From Anaerolineales bacterium (lineage in GTDB: Bacteria; Chloroflexota; Anaerolineae; Anaerolineales; DRMV01), in NCBI GenBank assembly GCA_027044735.1, contig JALUBW010000048.1, positions 1 to 5,313 of the forward strand: a stretch of 5,313 nucleotides of DNA. Direction: 5' to 3'. This document shows positions 1 through 5,313 of the stretch, in pieces. A model generated the notes under the pieces. That model worked only from the letters and a program-made list of their open reading frames with translations, did no database searches and had not been told where the DNA came from. Position 1 is the stretch's first letter. Every line of letters begins with the position of its first letter. The translations under genes and the position numbers were made by a program.

Positions 1-794
1 CCGCGCTCCAGCCCAAGCATTTCCGCCGCGCTTTGCCGGTTTGCCACAATTTCTATCATGCCGGCGCTGCCAACAATAGCCCCCACCTCGCCTTGTGGAA
101 TCTCGGCAAATGTTTTGAAAAGAGGCACAGCTTTCCCATTAGGCAAGCGCACCGCTGTGGGAGTGAAATACACGGGCATCGCCTTGCCAACCCACGGTGC
201 GAAAACCCACAAGTCTCCCTCTTTTTGAAACACACCGGCTGAGGTGATTAGATTGCCAAAATGGTCGGGGTGCAAAACCTGAGCCTGTATTTCCTCGCCA
301 ACAAGGCGACACTGCGGCCGCGGCAACCGTTTCAGCGCAGGCACAAGAGGCCCAAAAGCCTTGCCCGGCACCCCCTTGGCCGCATAAGCCGCAGCAGGTG
401 CAAAAATATCACGACCGTGAAATGTTGGACTCGGGTTCGGCAAGTGGAAAACAGGATTGGCAATTGCCCAAGCGTGAGCATTTTCGGGAAGCAAGTAAGA
501 AAGCAGGCCGTTATCGGGGGCGATGAAACGATAGCCCTCTGCCTCGGCCAAAACCGGCAAGCGATGAGTCCCCACCCCCGGGTCCACCACCGCCAAAAAC
601 ACCGTCCCTTTCGGGAAGTAGCGCCAACTTTGCCAGAGCACAAACGCGCCCCGCTCAACATCTCCTGAGGGGATGTGATGGGTTATATCCACAAGGTGCG
701 CTTCTACGCGCTGAAGGATTACGGCTTTCATGAGCGCCGTGTAAGGATCTTGGGTTCCAAAATCCGTAAGCAGTGCAATTATCGGTAACGCCAT
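1..794 (-). CDS. SAM hydroxide adenosyltransferase (DUF62 / SAM hydrolase), C-terminus cut by window edge
   Basis: Members of this family hydrolyse S-adenosyl-L-methionine to adenosine and L-methionine in the cytoplasm; they are the water-using relatives of the SAM-dependent fluorinase and chlorinase. I translated the reverse strand by hand and found 264 open codons from the ATG at 794..792. The N-terminus has the family signature LLTDFGTQDPY (residues 8-18) followed by MKAVIL (22-27). The usual Asp-Arg-His triad is visible as D71 in VVDPGVG, R78 seven residues later, and H126 in FHGRDIFAP. APDNGLLS (92-99) and HPDHFGNLIT further on are also typical. The reading ends in AAEMLGLER at the window edge. 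Family proteins are about 260-280 residues, so probably only a few residues are missing. The start is supported by GAGGA at 807..803, 8 bases upstream. The gene is divergent from the SHOCT-like gene, with 138 bases between. The family call is firm; SAM hydrolase rather than halogenase is inferred from the intact triad. Confidence 0.93.
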   Translation of the reverse strand, partial: MALPIIALLTDFGTQDPYTALMKAVILQRVEAHLVDITHHIPSGDVERGAFVLWQSWRYFPKGTVFLAVVDPGVGTHRLPVLAEAEGYRFIAPDNGLLSYLLPENAHAWAIANPVFHLPNPSPTFHGRDIFAPAAAYAAKGVPGKAFGPLVPALKRLPRPQCRLVGEEIQAQVLHPDHFGNLITSAGVFQKEGDLWVFAPWVGKAMPVYFTPTAVRLPNGKAVPLFKTFAEIPQGEVGAIVGSAGMIEIVANRQSAAEMLGLER

Positions 795-822
795 CTTCAA
801 AATCCTCAAAGAGCCATACGAA

Positions 823-828
823 ATTCTA
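823..828 (-). promoter_or_regulatory. Possible -10 box for the SAM hydroxide adenosyltransferase gene
   Basis: The minus strand reads TAGAAT here, five of six matches to TATAAT, which would start a transcript roughly 22 bases before the ATG at 794, just enough to include the GAGGA ribosome binding site. I see no good -35 hexamer 16-18 bases upstream. This is therefore only a tentative assignment. Confidence 0.3.
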
Positions 829-836
829 AAACCGCC

Positions 837-865
837 TTGACAAAATCGTGCTTATGGTGTATTAT
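837..865 (+). promoter_or_regulatory. SigA/sigma-70 promoter of the SHOCT-like gene
   Basis: A perfect -35 hexamer TTGACA (837-842) is followed, after exactly 17 bases, by TATTAT (860-865), which differs from the TATAAT consensus at one position. Transcription would begin near 872, giving a leader of about 60 bases before the ATG at 933. The -35 hexamer is also where the longest possible in-frame reading of the gene would begin, which argues that this longer reading is not the protein start. A short dyad covers the end of the -10 box and the predicted start point. Confidence 0.8.
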
Positions 866-886
866 TTCATTGCGCGCGCACGAAAT
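864..886 (+). promoter_or_regulatory. Imperfect dyad over the -10 / start point, possible operator
   Basis: The perfect 10-base palindrome TGCGCGCGCA (871-880) is flanked by ATTTC (864-868) on the left and its complement GAAAT (882-886) on the right. The connecting bases are unequal, AT on one side and C on the other, so the symmetry is imperfect. Its position over the end of the -10 box and the predicted transcription start is where a repressor site would be expected. It could equally form a small hairpin at the 5' end of the transcript, or be chance in a GC-alternating stretch. No regulator is encoded next to it. Confidence 0.35.
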
Positions 887-920
887 TTGCCATCCGTACA
901 CTAATTTTACCCCAACCCTC

Positions 921-925
921 AGGAG
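921..925 (+). promoter_or_regulatory. Ribosome binding site that sets the SHOCT-like start
   Basis: AGGAG lies 7 bases before the ATG at 933. The same frame stays open upstream to a TTG at 837, but that TTG is inside the -35 promoter hexamer and has no Shine-Dalgarno sequence of its own. The ATG at 933 is therefore the start. Confidence 0.85.
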
Positions 926-932
926 CCCGAAA

Positions 933-1313
933 ATGAGCATAAGCGAAGAAAGAAAACGCATTCTCAAAATGGTTGAAGCAGGCACCATCACAGCCGAGGA
1001 AGCCTCCCAACTGCTGGAAGCACTTGAAGCCTCCGAAGAAAAAGCCGTAGCCGCGCCTTCTAAGCCCAAAAAAGCCCGCTGGCTTAGAATACGAATTGTT
1101 GAAGGCGGGCACGAAAAGCCAACCATAAATTTGAAAATCCCCATAGGGTTGATAGGCTTAGCGAAGAAAATTGGCGGCCGCTTTTTGCCAGAATCGGAAA
1201 TGAAAAACCTGCAAGAAATTTTGGACGGGCTGGCTGCAGACCCTGAAGCAGGAAAGTTTTTAGAAATAGTAGACCACGACGACGGCGACCGGGTTGAAAT
1301 CATGGTTGAGTGA
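933..1313 (+). CDS. SHOCT-like (YvlB/LiaX N-terminal type) domain protein, 126 aa
   Basis: This is a small protein of unknown biochemical role. Residues 3-34 form the two-helix SHOCT-like motif seen at the N-terminus of YvlB/LiaX-type proteins: ERKRILKMVEAGTITAEEA followed by SQLLEALEAS. A Lys/Ala/Pro-rich linker (about 35-49) leads to a predicted beta-rich part starting WLRIRIVEGG (50-59) and NLKIPIGLIG (66-75). A helix follows around 88-101, then a final beta stretch with an acidic turn, FLEIVDHDDGDRVEIMVE (109-126). There is no signal peptide or clear membrane segment, so it is probably cytoplasmic. In Firmicutes, proteins with this N-terminal module are linked to envelope-stress responses, but that does not establish a role here, and no PspC, LiaFSR or DUF4097 partner gene is in the window. 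The start is fixed by AGGAG at 921-925, with a good promoter at 837-865 and a hairpin terminator after the TGA. It appears to be transcribed alone. The family assignment is from motif recognition. Confidence 0.85.
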   Translation: MSISEERKRILKMVEAGTITAEEASQLLEALEASEEKAVAAPSKPKKARWLRIRIVEGGHEKPTINLKIPIGLIGLAKKIGGRFLPESEMKNLQEILDGLAADPEAGKFLEIVDHDDGDRVEIMVE

Positions 1314-1344
1314 GCGGCCCACCCGCCGCTTTACCTTCCCAGCG

Positions 1345-1384
1345 AATGGCCTTTCCTGCAGTGCAGGGAAGGCCATTGCTTTGC
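1345..1384 (+). terminator. Rho-independent terminator of the SHOCT-like gene
   Basis: The arms AATGGCCTTTCCTGCA (1345-1360) and TGCAGGGAAGGCCATT (1362-1377) pair over 16 positions, with one G-U wobble. The innermost pairs must open to leave a loop of about five bases. The hairpin begins 32 bases after the TGA of the SHOCT-like gene. The downstream tract GCTTTGC is a poor U run, so termination may be partial. The symmetric terminator at 1563-1600 could catch read-through. Confidence 0.65.
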
Positions 1385-1429
1385 ATCCGAGCAAAATTCT
1401 GACTAGAAGTTACGCAGTTCCTCCTTTTG

Positions 1430-1470
1430 TGTCACCGCGAGGCGGCTGTAGGCCGCCGAAGCGGCCCCCC
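1430..1470 (+). repeat. Internal hairpin unit, left copy
   Basis: The unit starts TGTCACCGCGAG and ends GAAGCGGCCCCCC. The inner stem GGCGGC (1441-1446) pairs with GCCGCC (1452-1457) around a TGTAG loop. An outer stem CCGC (1435-1438) pairs with GCGG (1461-1464), separated from the inner stem by a small internal loop (GAG, partly paired, against GAA-type bases). It is an inverted, diverged copy of the unit at 1481-1518. Confidence 0.65.
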
Positions 1471-1480
1471 GCACTGTCTT

Positions 1481-1518
1481 GGGGATGGCTTCGCCGCCTA
1501 TGGCGGCTCGCCATGACA
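1481..1518 (-). repeat. Internal hairpin unit, right copy (inverted)
   Basis: Read on the minus strand it begins TGTCATGGCGAG and ends GAAGCCATCCCC. The inner stem GCCGCC/GGCGGC has an ATA loop, and the outer stem ATGGC pairs with GCCAT. The outer stem differs from that of the left copy but remains paired, so the structure is preserved while the sequence changes. The TGTCA, GCGAG, GAAGC and terminal C-run blocks are shared with the left copy. Confidence 0.65.
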
Positions 1519-1562
1519 TGAAAACGAGCGCTTCTATGGGCAACTGCGTAATGCGTACTGAC

Positions 1563-1600
1563 AAAAACTCCCGACGGCGAAAATGCCGTCGGGAGTTTTT
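1563..1600. terminator. Bidirectional rho-independent terminator between convergent genes
   Basis: AAAAACTCCCGACGGC (1563-1578) and GCCGTCGGGAGTTTTT (1585-1600) are perfect reverse complements around a six-base GAAAAT loop. The GC stem is followed by five T on either strand, so it should work in both directions. On the minus strand it lies 12 bases after the stop of the pyruvate:ferredoxin oxidoreductase gene and is its obvious terminator. On the plus strand it backs up the weaker terminator of the SHOCT-like gene. Confidence 0.92.
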
Positions 1601-1611
1601 CATGCAAGGCA

Positions 1612-4600
1612 CTATTTCTTGCTGTTGCCGTTTCCGTCCTCGTCAAGGCTGAATTTCATCTGCGCCCACATCTTGTACATTTGCCAGCGCATCTTGACGT
1701 CTTCCTGCGCCTTGGCAAGCAGTTCTTCGGCGCGCTCGGGCTTGCTGCGGGCAAGCATGGTGTAGCGCGTCTCGTTGTAGACGTATTCGTGCAGCGGAAT
1801 CTTCGGGTCGCGCGAATCAAGTTGCAGAGGCGGCTTGCCCTGCTTGATACGGCGCGGGTCAAACCGGATGAGCGGCCAGTAACCCGAATCCACTGCGCGC
1901 TTCTGCTGGTCAAAGCCATAGCGCAGGTCGTAACCGTGCGCAATACAATGCGAGTAAGCAATAATGAGCGACGGGCCGTCGTAGGATTCAGCCTCAAGGA
2001 AAGCCTTGATGGTCTGCGATTCGTTAGCGCCCATTGCCACGCGCGCCACATACACATTGCCGTAGGTCATTGCCATCATTGCCAAGTCTTTCTTAGGCAA
2101 CGGCTTGCCCGCGGCGGCAAACTTGGCAACGGCGCCGCGCGGCGTAGCCTTGGACATCTGACCGCCGGTGTTGGAATAAACCTCGGTGTCCAGCACCAAA
2201 ATGTTCACATTCCGTCCGGACGCCAAAACGTGATCCAATCCGCCGTAGCCGATGTCGTAAGCCCAGCCGTCACCGCCCACAATCCACACGCTCTTCTTCA
2301 CCAGCGCGTCGGCCACGTGGAGCAGGTCTTTCACTTTCGGCGTCTGTTCCATCTTGGAAAGGCGCTGCTTCAATTCCTCAACGCGCTCGCGCTGGGCGTT
2401 GATGCCTTCCTCGGTAGACTGGTCGGCGTTGAGGATGGCCTCCGCCAGTTCCTCACCGACTTGCGGGGCAAGCGCCTCCAGCAGTTCGCGCGCATACTCG
2501 TTCTGCTTGTCAACCGCAACGCGCATACCCAAGCCGAACTCGGCGTTATCCTCAAACAGCGAGTTAGACCAAGCCGGGCCGCGCCCATCTTTGTTGTAAG
2601 CCCAAGGCGTGGTGGGCAGGTTGCCGCCGTAAATGGAGGAACAGCCGGTTGCATTGGCAACGATAGCCCGATCGCCGAACAGGCGGGTCAACAGCGATAA
2701 ATACGGCGTCTCACCGCAGCCAGCGCAAGCACCCGAGAACTCAAACAGCGGAGTGAGCAACTGCACGTCTTTGGCCACGTTGAACTTGAGTTGATTGCGC
2801 GGCGGGTCGGGCAAGTTGAAGAAGAATTCCCAATTCTTGGATTCCTGCTCGCGGATCGGCGGCTGAGGCGCCATGTTGAGCGCCTTGCGCTCGGGGTTGT
2901 TCTTGTCCACCGCGGGGCAGACTTCCACGCACAAGCCGCAGCCGGTACAGTCTTCGGGTGAAACCTGAATGATGTATTCCATGCCCTTGAACTGGCGCCA
3001 TTTGGCGGGCATGTGCTTGAGCGTGGGCGGGGCATCTTCCAGCGCCTCGGGAGCGACCACCTTCGCGCGGATGACCGCGTGCGGGCACGCCATCACGCAC
3101 TTACCGCACTGGATACACAGGTCGGGCTCCCAAACGGGAATTTCAAGGGCGATGTTGCGCTTTTCCCAACGGGTGGTGCCGCTCGGGTAAGTACCGTCAT
3201 TGGGCAACACACTGGTCGGGAGTTCATCACCCTCACCCGCAATCATCTTGGCGGTAACCTTCCGCACAAATTCGGGCGCTTCGGGCGGAACGGGCGGGCG
3301 CATTTCAATCGTGGAAGTCACTTTATCGGGCACTTTGACTTCGTGCAAATGAGCAAGCGCAGCGTCCACAGCGGCAAAGTTCTTCTTCACAATGTCTTCG
3401 CCCTTGCGGCCGTAAGTCTTCTTGATTGCCTCTTTGATCTTGGCAATTGCCTCGTCCTTGGGCAACACGCCGCTGATGGCAAAGAAAGCGGTCTGCAGAA
3501 TGGTGTTGATGCGGCCGCCCAAACCCACATCCCGCGCCACTTTATAGCCGTCAATCACAAAGAAGCGCAGTTTCTTGTCAATGATCTCCTTCTGGATGGT
3601 GCGCGGGAGTTTATCCCAGACCTCGTCAGCCTCATAAGGAGAGTTGAGCAAGAAAGTAGCGCCGGGCTCGGCAGTCTTCAAAACATTAATCCGCTCAAGG
3701 AAAGAAAACTGATGACAGGCCACAAAGTTAGCCTTGCGGATTAGGTAGGTTGAGCGGATGGGGTTAGGGCCAAAGCGCAGGTGCGAGGTGGTCATTGAAC
3801 CAGATTTGCGCGAGTCGTACACAAAGTAGCCCTGAGCGTAGTTGTCGGTTTCAGTGCCGATGATTTTGATGCTGTTCTTGTTCGCGCCGACCGTACCATC
3901 GGAACCCAAACCGTAGAACACGGCGCGGATGGTTTCGGGGTCTTCGGTGGAAAAGTCGGGGTCGTATTCAATGCTGGTGTGGGTAAGGTCGTCGTAAATG
4001 CCGACCGTGAAGTGGTTTTTGGGGTCATCCTTCTTGAGTTCGTCAAAGATGCCTTTGACCATCGCGGGGGTGAACTCTTTAGAGGATAGACCGTAGCGCC
4101 CGCCGACTACAATCGGGGTAGTTTCAAAAGGCAGTTCGCCGCGGATTTCGGCTTCGCGAATGGCCGTGAGCACATCCTGATACAGCGGCTCACCGGCGCT
4201 GCCGGGCTCTTTAGTGCGGTCAAGCACGGCGATTTTCTTCACGGTCTTGGGCAGCGACTTGATGAAGTGCTCAACCGAGAAGGGGCGGAACAGCCGCACC
4301 TTGAGCACGCCGACCTTTTCGCCCATCTTGGAGGTCATGTATTCCACAGTTTCGTGGGCGGTATCGGCGCCGGAGCCCATCAACACAATCACCCGCTCGG
4401 CATCGGGAGCGCCAACGTAGTCAAACAAGTTGTAGCGCCGCCCCACAAGTTCGTAGAATTTGTCCATGTACTTCTGCACAATGGCGGGAGTGGCAATGTA
4501 GAACGGGTTGACGGTTTCACGGGCTTGGAAGAACACATCGGGGTTTTGCGCCGTGCCGCGGATGAACGGGCGTTCAGGGTTGAGAGCGCGCTCACGATGC

Positions 4601-5208
4601 GCCCGCACGAGTTCGTCGTTTATCATCGCGCGGATGTCCTCGGGCAGCAGGCGCTCAATCTTGCGGATTTCGTGCGAGGTGCGGAAGCCGTCCATCACAT
4701 GGAGGAAGGGCACACGCGCCTCAAGCGTTGATGCGTGGGCGATGAGTGCGAGGTCTTGCGCCTCTTGGGGGTTGGCGGAGAAGAGAAAAGCCCAACCCGT
4801 GGCGCGCGCCGTCATCACGTCGGTGTGGTCACCAAAAATGGAGAGCGCCTGAGCCGCCACCGAGCGGGCTGCAATGTGAAACACAGTAGAGGTCAACTCG
4901 CCCGCGATTTTGTACATATTGGGGATCATCAAGAGCAAGCCTTGAGAAGCGGTGAACGTGGTGGTCAGCGCACCGGCTTGCAGCGAGCCGTGCACAGCGC
5001 CGGCCGCACCACCCTCGCTCTCCATCTCAATAACCTGCGGCACAGAGCCCCAAATGTTCGGCTTACCCTCCGCCGCCCACAGGTCGGCAAGTTCCCCCAT
5101 CGGCGATGCAGGTGTGATGGGGTAAATGGCAACCACTTCGCTCGCGTGGTACGCTACAAACGTGGTTGCCTCATTACCATCTACGGTTACAACAGGCCGC
5201 TTTGTCAT
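1612..5208 (-). CDS. nifJ: Pyruvate:ferredoxin (flavodoxin) oxidoreductase, single-chain, 1198 aa
   Basis: This cytoplasmic enzyme converts pyruvate, CoA and oxidised ferredoxin to acetyl-CoA, CO2 and reduced ferredoxin, using thiamine pyrophosphate and three [4Fe-4S] clusters. All domains are present in order: N-terminal pyrimidine-binding domain with YPITPASPMGE (29-39); second domain about 270-370; gamma domain with GLGSDGTVGANKNSIKIIG (433-451); EKR linker with the literal WEKR (681-684); a two-cluster ferredoxin domain with C698, C701, C704, C708 and C754, C757, C760, C764; and the TPP domain with GDG (979-981) and YSNTGGQ (1011-1017). The proximal cluster ligands are C828, C831, C856 and C1088. 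Spacing matches the Desulfovibrio africanus enzyme, so T32, E65, R115 and N1013 correspond to its active-site T31, E64, R114 and N996. The chain ends roughly 50 residues before the D. africanus terminus, so it lacks most of that enzyme's oxygen-protective tail. AAGGAGG lies 6 bases before the ATG. No nif genes are nearby, so a catabolic role is likelier than feeding nitrogenase. Activity on other 2-oxoacids cannot be excluded. Confidence 0.98.
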   Translation of the reverse strand: MTKRPVVTVDGNEATTFVAYHASEVVAIYPITPASPMGELADLWAAEGKPNIWGSVPQVIEMESEGGAAGAVHGSLQAGALTTTFTASQGLLLMIPNMYKIAGELTSTVFHIAARSVAAQALSIFGDHTDVMTARATGWAFLFSANPQEAQDLALIAHASTLEARVPFLHVMDGFRTSHEIRKIERLLPEDIRAMINDELVRAHRERALNPERPFIRGTAQNPDVFFQARETVNPFYIATPAIVQKYMDKFYELVGRRYNLFDYVGAPDAERVIVLMGSGADTAHETVEYMTSKMGEKVGVLKVRLFRPFSVEHFIKSLPKTVKKIAVLDRTKEPGSAGEPLYQDVLTAIREAEIRGELPFETTPIVVGGRYGLSSKEFTPAMVKGIFDELKKDDPKNHFTVGIYDDLTHTSIEYDPDFSTEDPETIRAVFYGLGSDGTVGANKNSIKIIGTETDNYAQGYFVYDSRKSGSMTTSHLRFGPNPIRSTYLIRKANFVACHQFSFLERINVLKTAEPGATFLLNSPYEADEVWDKLPRTIQKEIIDKKLRFFVIDGYKVARDVGLGGRINTILQTAFFAISGVLPKDEAIAKIKEAIKKTYGRKGEDIVKKNFAAVDAALAHLHEVKVPDKVTSTIEMRPPVPPEAPEFVRKVTAKMIAGEGDELPTSVLPNDGTYPSGTTRWEKRNIALEIPVWEPDLCIQCGKCVMACPHAVIRAKVVAPEALEDAPPTLKHMPAKWRQFKGMEYIIQVSPEDCTGCGLCVEVCPAVDKNNPERKALNMAPQPPIREQESKNWEFFFNLPDPPRNQLKFNVAKDVQLLTPLFEFSGACAGCGETPYLSLLTRLFGDRAIVANATGCSSIYGGNLPTTPWAYNKDGRGPAWSNSLFEDNAEFGLGMRVAVDKQNEYARELLEALAPQVGEELAEAILNADQSTEEGINAQRERVEELKQRLSKMEQTPKVKDLLHVADALVKKSVWIVGGDGWAYDIGYGGLDHVLASGRNVNILVLDTEVYSNTGGQMSKATPRGAVAKFAAAGKPLPKKDLAMMAMTYGNVYVARVAMGANESQTIKAFLEAESYDGPSLIIAYSHCIAHGYDLRYGFDQQKRAVDSGYWPLIRFDPRRIKQGKPPLQLDSRDPKIPLHEYVYNETRYTMLARSKPERAEELLAKAQEDVKMRWQMYKMWAQMKFSLDEDGNGNSKK

Positions 5209-5214
5209 AAAAAG

Positions 5215-5221
5215 CCTCCTT
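5215..5221 (-). promoter_or_regulatory. Consensus ribosome binding site of the oxidoreductase gene
   Basis: The minus strand reads AAGGAGG, ending 6 bases before the ATG at 5208. It is a full-strength Shine-Dalgarno sequence and fixes the start, which also matches the family N-terminus (VVTVDGNEA within the first 14 residues). Confidence 0.88.
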
Positions 5222-5283
5222 CAACTTAGAATTATCGGCCATCCCGCTAAATAGATGCAGGGAATTACGCTTTTTCTCAATTC

Positions 5284-5289
5284 ATTATA
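5284..5289 (-). promoter_or_regulatory. TATAAT -10 box, likely promoter of the oxidoreductase gene
   Basis: The minus strand carries a perfect TATAAT, which would start transcription near 5277 and give a leader of about 70 bases. At the correct distance (16-18 bases upstream, up to the window edge) there is no recognisable TTGACA, and there is no TG extension. The promoter therefore either depends on an activator or is a false match in an AT-rich stretch. I found no Rex-, Fnr- or T-box-like site in the leader. Confidence 0.5.
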
Positions 5290-5313
5290 CTACCATAACC
5301 GAATTTCGCAGGC

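Larger units (their letters stand above)
1404..1557. repeat. MITE-like element with terminal inverted repeats and two opposed internal hairpins
   Basis: A perfect 10-base inverted repeat, TTACGCAGTT at 1410-1419 and AACTGCGTAA at 1542-1551, brackets about 120 bases. Inside are two head-to-head hairpin units (1430-1470 and 1481-1518) that are diverged inverted copies of each other. Outside each terminal repeat are 6 bases and then a direct CTGAC (1399-1403 and 1558-1562), which could be a target-site duplication; if so the element is 1404-1557. It encodes no transposase and could only move with one supplied elsewhere. The internal unit resembles a common class of bacterial intergenic repeat of the form TGTCA-xx-GCGAG...GAAGC-xx-CC. 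Whether it is dispersed in this genome cannot be seen from one copy, so mobility is inference. Confidence 0.6.
1314..1611. other. Convergent intergenic spacer with three structured elements
   Basis: This 298-base gap lies between the stop codons of the rightward SHOCT-like gene and the leftward pyruvate:ferredoxin oxidoreductase gene. I see no credible coding sequence in it: the short open readings that cross it are translations of the repeat element, with Arg/Pro/Trp-rich text and no ribosome binding site. It holds, in order, a hairpin terminator (1345-1384), a repeat element with terminal inverted repeats (1404-1557) and a symmetric terminator (1563-1600). Confidence 0.8.

Noticed and set aside
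332..661. Open readings on both strands over 261-668 within the first gene
   Set aside because: Both are frame shadows of the SAM hydroxide adenosyltransferase, whose continuous frame with the D71/R78/H126 triad explains this stretch.
837..932. N-terminal extension of the SHOCT-like protein from a TTG at 837
   Set aside because: The TTG is part of the -35 promoter hexamer, the extension is not domain-like, and a good AGGAG site precedes the ATG at 933.
1345..1377. Terminator hairpin considered as part of the repeat element
   Set aside because: It lies outside the terminal inverted repeats and shares no sequence with the internal units; its place just after the SHOCT-like stop codon is explained by termination.
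1294..1521. Short plus-strand reading ending in WLRRLWRLAMT
   Set aside because: This is the translation of the inverted repeat units; such Arg/Leu-rich short peptides are typical spurious products of this repeat type.
1681..2700. Long open reading frame (339 codons) on the plus strand
   Set aside because: It is fully antisense to the oxidoreductase gene, covering the TPP domain. It has no family motif, its text is biased towards Arg/His/Leu as expected from the opposite strand of GC-rich codons, and no ribosome binding site is evident.
3013..3744. Open reading frame of 243 codons on the plus strand
   Set aside because: It is antisense to the ferredoxin and gamma domains of the oxidoreductase, with no recognisable motif; the real gene on the other strand is unambiguous.
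5239..5262. Possible leader hairpin in the oxidoreductase 5' region (CCCTGC with GCGGG, minus strand)
   Set aside because: Only five pairs with a bulge and a nine-base loop; no riboswitch or attenuator pattern is visible.

Overview
This looks like an ordinary bacterial chromosomal window with three protein-coding genes, about 300 bases of convergent intergenic DNA and no visible phage, plasmid, CRISPR or RNA gene. The single-chain pyruvate:ferredoxin oxidoreductase points to anaerobic or fermentative metabolism. The combination with a small SHOCT-like protein, a SAM hydrolase of the DUF62 family and a TGTCA-xx-GCGAG / GAAGC-xx-CC type intergenic repeat is reminiscent of Chloroflexota (Anaerolineae-like). 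That taxonomic guess is inference from protein style, not from a marker gene.

Layout, left to right. Positions 1-794 (minus) hold a SAM hydroxide adenosyltransferase that leaves the window only a few residues short of its expected C-terminus. A 138-base divergent spacer (795-932) carries a near-consensus SigA/sigma-70 promoter reading rightward, with a short dyad over its predicted start point. Positions 933-1313 (plus) hold a 126-residue SHOCT-like protein whose start is fixed by a strong ribosome binding site. Positions 1314-1611 are intergenic and structured: a hairpin terminator for the SHOCT gene, a 154-base element with terminal inverted repeats and two opposed internal hairpins, and a perfect bidirectional terminator. 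Positions 1612-5208 (minus) hold the 1198-residue pyruvate:ferredoxin oxidoreductase, apparently a one-gene transcription unit, with a consensus ribosome binding site and a TATAAT box upstream.

The three genes do not form an obvious pathway. The oxidoreductase makes acetyl-CoA and reduced ferredoxin from pyruvate. The SAM hydrolase splits S-adenosylmethionine to adenosine and methionine. The SHOCT-like protein has no established biochemical role. The SHOCT gene and the oxidoreductase converge on the structured spacer, and the SHOCT gene and the SAM hydrolase diverge from the 795-932 spacer.

The part least explained by standard gene annotation is the 1404-1557 repeat element. Its two internal hairpins differ by compensating base changes, and it may be flanked by a 5-base direct repeat. 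I did not find evidence for a new multi-gene system here.
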